34,209 nucleotides of DNA from Paenibacillus koleovorans NBRC 103111. GTDB taxonomy: Bacteria > Bacillota > Bacilli > Paenibacillales > NBRC-103111. The position numbers and the translations under genes were made by a program. Location: contig NZ_BIMA01000076.1 in the NCBI RefSeq assembly GCF_004000845.1, positions 1 to 34,209 on the forward strand. The letters are read 5' to 3'. Position 1 is the first letter of the stretch. Every line of letters begins with the position of its first letter. The notes below the pieces were generated by a model, which saw only the letters and a list, made by a program, of their open reading frames with translations, had not been told where the DNA came from and did no database searches. Positions 33,968 through 34,209 of the stretch are shown here, piece by piece.

Positions 33968-34209
33968 CTAATTTTCGTCTAAATTCACATCATACAAACT
34001 CTTCTTCTCTGCAACCATTAGCGGGGAGCTAAAGAAATTTGTGTACACAAACTCCTCTCCAGAAACTAACCGCTTCTTCAAATACGCACTCAATGCGGAA
34101 TCCGTACAGTACACAAAACAGCCTTTCTGTCCTCTGGTTAGAAGAGTTCGGTAAGTATTTCTAATAATATCATCTGCCATCGTCAAGGCTTTCTGTGGAT
34201 CCGATTTCA
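33968..34209 (-). CDS. C-terminal end of a DUF2075-type DNA/RNA helicase, cut by the window edge
   Basis: The frame is open to the right edge, so only about 80 residues are seen. They contain RNTYRTLLTRGQKGCFVYCT followed by DSALSAYLKKRL, the characteristic end of DUF2075 / Schlafen-type P-loop helicases, where R-x-x-L-T-R-G corresponds to helicase motif VI. A short 30-residue tail follows. The TTG near 34186 is an internal codon, not a start. Proteins of this family are found in defence islands and in phage-related loci. Whether it belongs to the array or is an unrelated upstream gene cannot be decided from this end alone. It is closed by its own terminator. Confidence 0.8.
   Translation of the reverse strand, partial: KSDPQKALTMADDIIRNTYRTLLTRGQKGCFVYCTDSALSAYLKKRLVSGEEFVYTNFFSSPLMVAEKKSLYDVNLDEN

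Noticed and set aside
1-34209. CRISPR arrays, tRNA or rRNA genes, and DNA methyltransferase genes
   Set aside because: No regularly spaced repeats, no recognisable tRNA or rRNA sequence and no methyltransferase motifs were seen. Absence is by eye only.

Overview
The window looks like Bacillota DNA, most likely from a Paenibacillaceae-type Bacillales. The reasons are strong AGGAGG-type ribosome sites, moderate GC content, an AddAB-like pair rather than RecBCD, WYL regulators and a group IIC intron. The taxonomic call is inference. All nineteen recognisable genes or gene parts lie on the minus strand, so transcription runs from high to low coordinates. The content is almost entirely nucleic-acid helicases, nucleases and AAA+ motors of the kinds found in antiviral defence islands.

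In transcription order: (1) 34209-33968, the C-terminal end of a DUF2075-type helicase followed by a terminator. (2) 33672-27635, an AT-rich membrane protein, a McrB-type AAA+ ATPase with a DUF3578-like N-terminal region, and a DUF2357/PD-(D/E)XK nuclease. The last two overlap. A diverged duplicate of the nuclease 3' end lies just beyond. (3) 27384-24074, a three-gene cassette: a carbon-nitrogen hydrolase (nitrilase) fold protein with an intact Glu-Lys-Cys triad, a winged-helix protein and a protein with a ParB-like motif, closed by a strong terminator. (4) 23913-16245, a WYL regulator followed by an overlapping AddB-like/AddA-like pair, a short orphan gene end and a terminator. (5) 16072-14040, an AlbA_2/HATPase/TPR gene broken by one frameshift. 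(6) 13975-8163, a decayed second WYL regulator and then two tandem YprA/MrfA-like DEAD-box helicases two bases apart. (7) 7981-4552, a canonical overlapping mcrB-mcrC pair. (8) 4156-1402, a MazG-like pyrophosphohydrolase overlapping a PLD-plus-SF2 helicase. (9) 1245-1, a small SEC-C protein whose terminator carries a truncated group IIC intron.

The likely overall role is a composite defence array of about 30 kb with several DNA-sensing and degrading modules: two McrBC-like motor/nuclease pairs, two YprA helicases, an AddAB-like resection machine and a PLD helicase. The nitrilase cassette, the MazG enzyme and the membrane protein are candidate accessory effectors. YprA-family helicases occur in DISARM, Dpd and Druantia, so this may be a member or relative of such arrays rather than wholly new. 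The nitrilase-wHTH-ParB-like cassette is the least familiar part. Several scars (frameshift, WYL remnant, duplicated gene end, orphan C-terminus, in-frame stop after helicase 2) show that the array is recombining and partly decaying.
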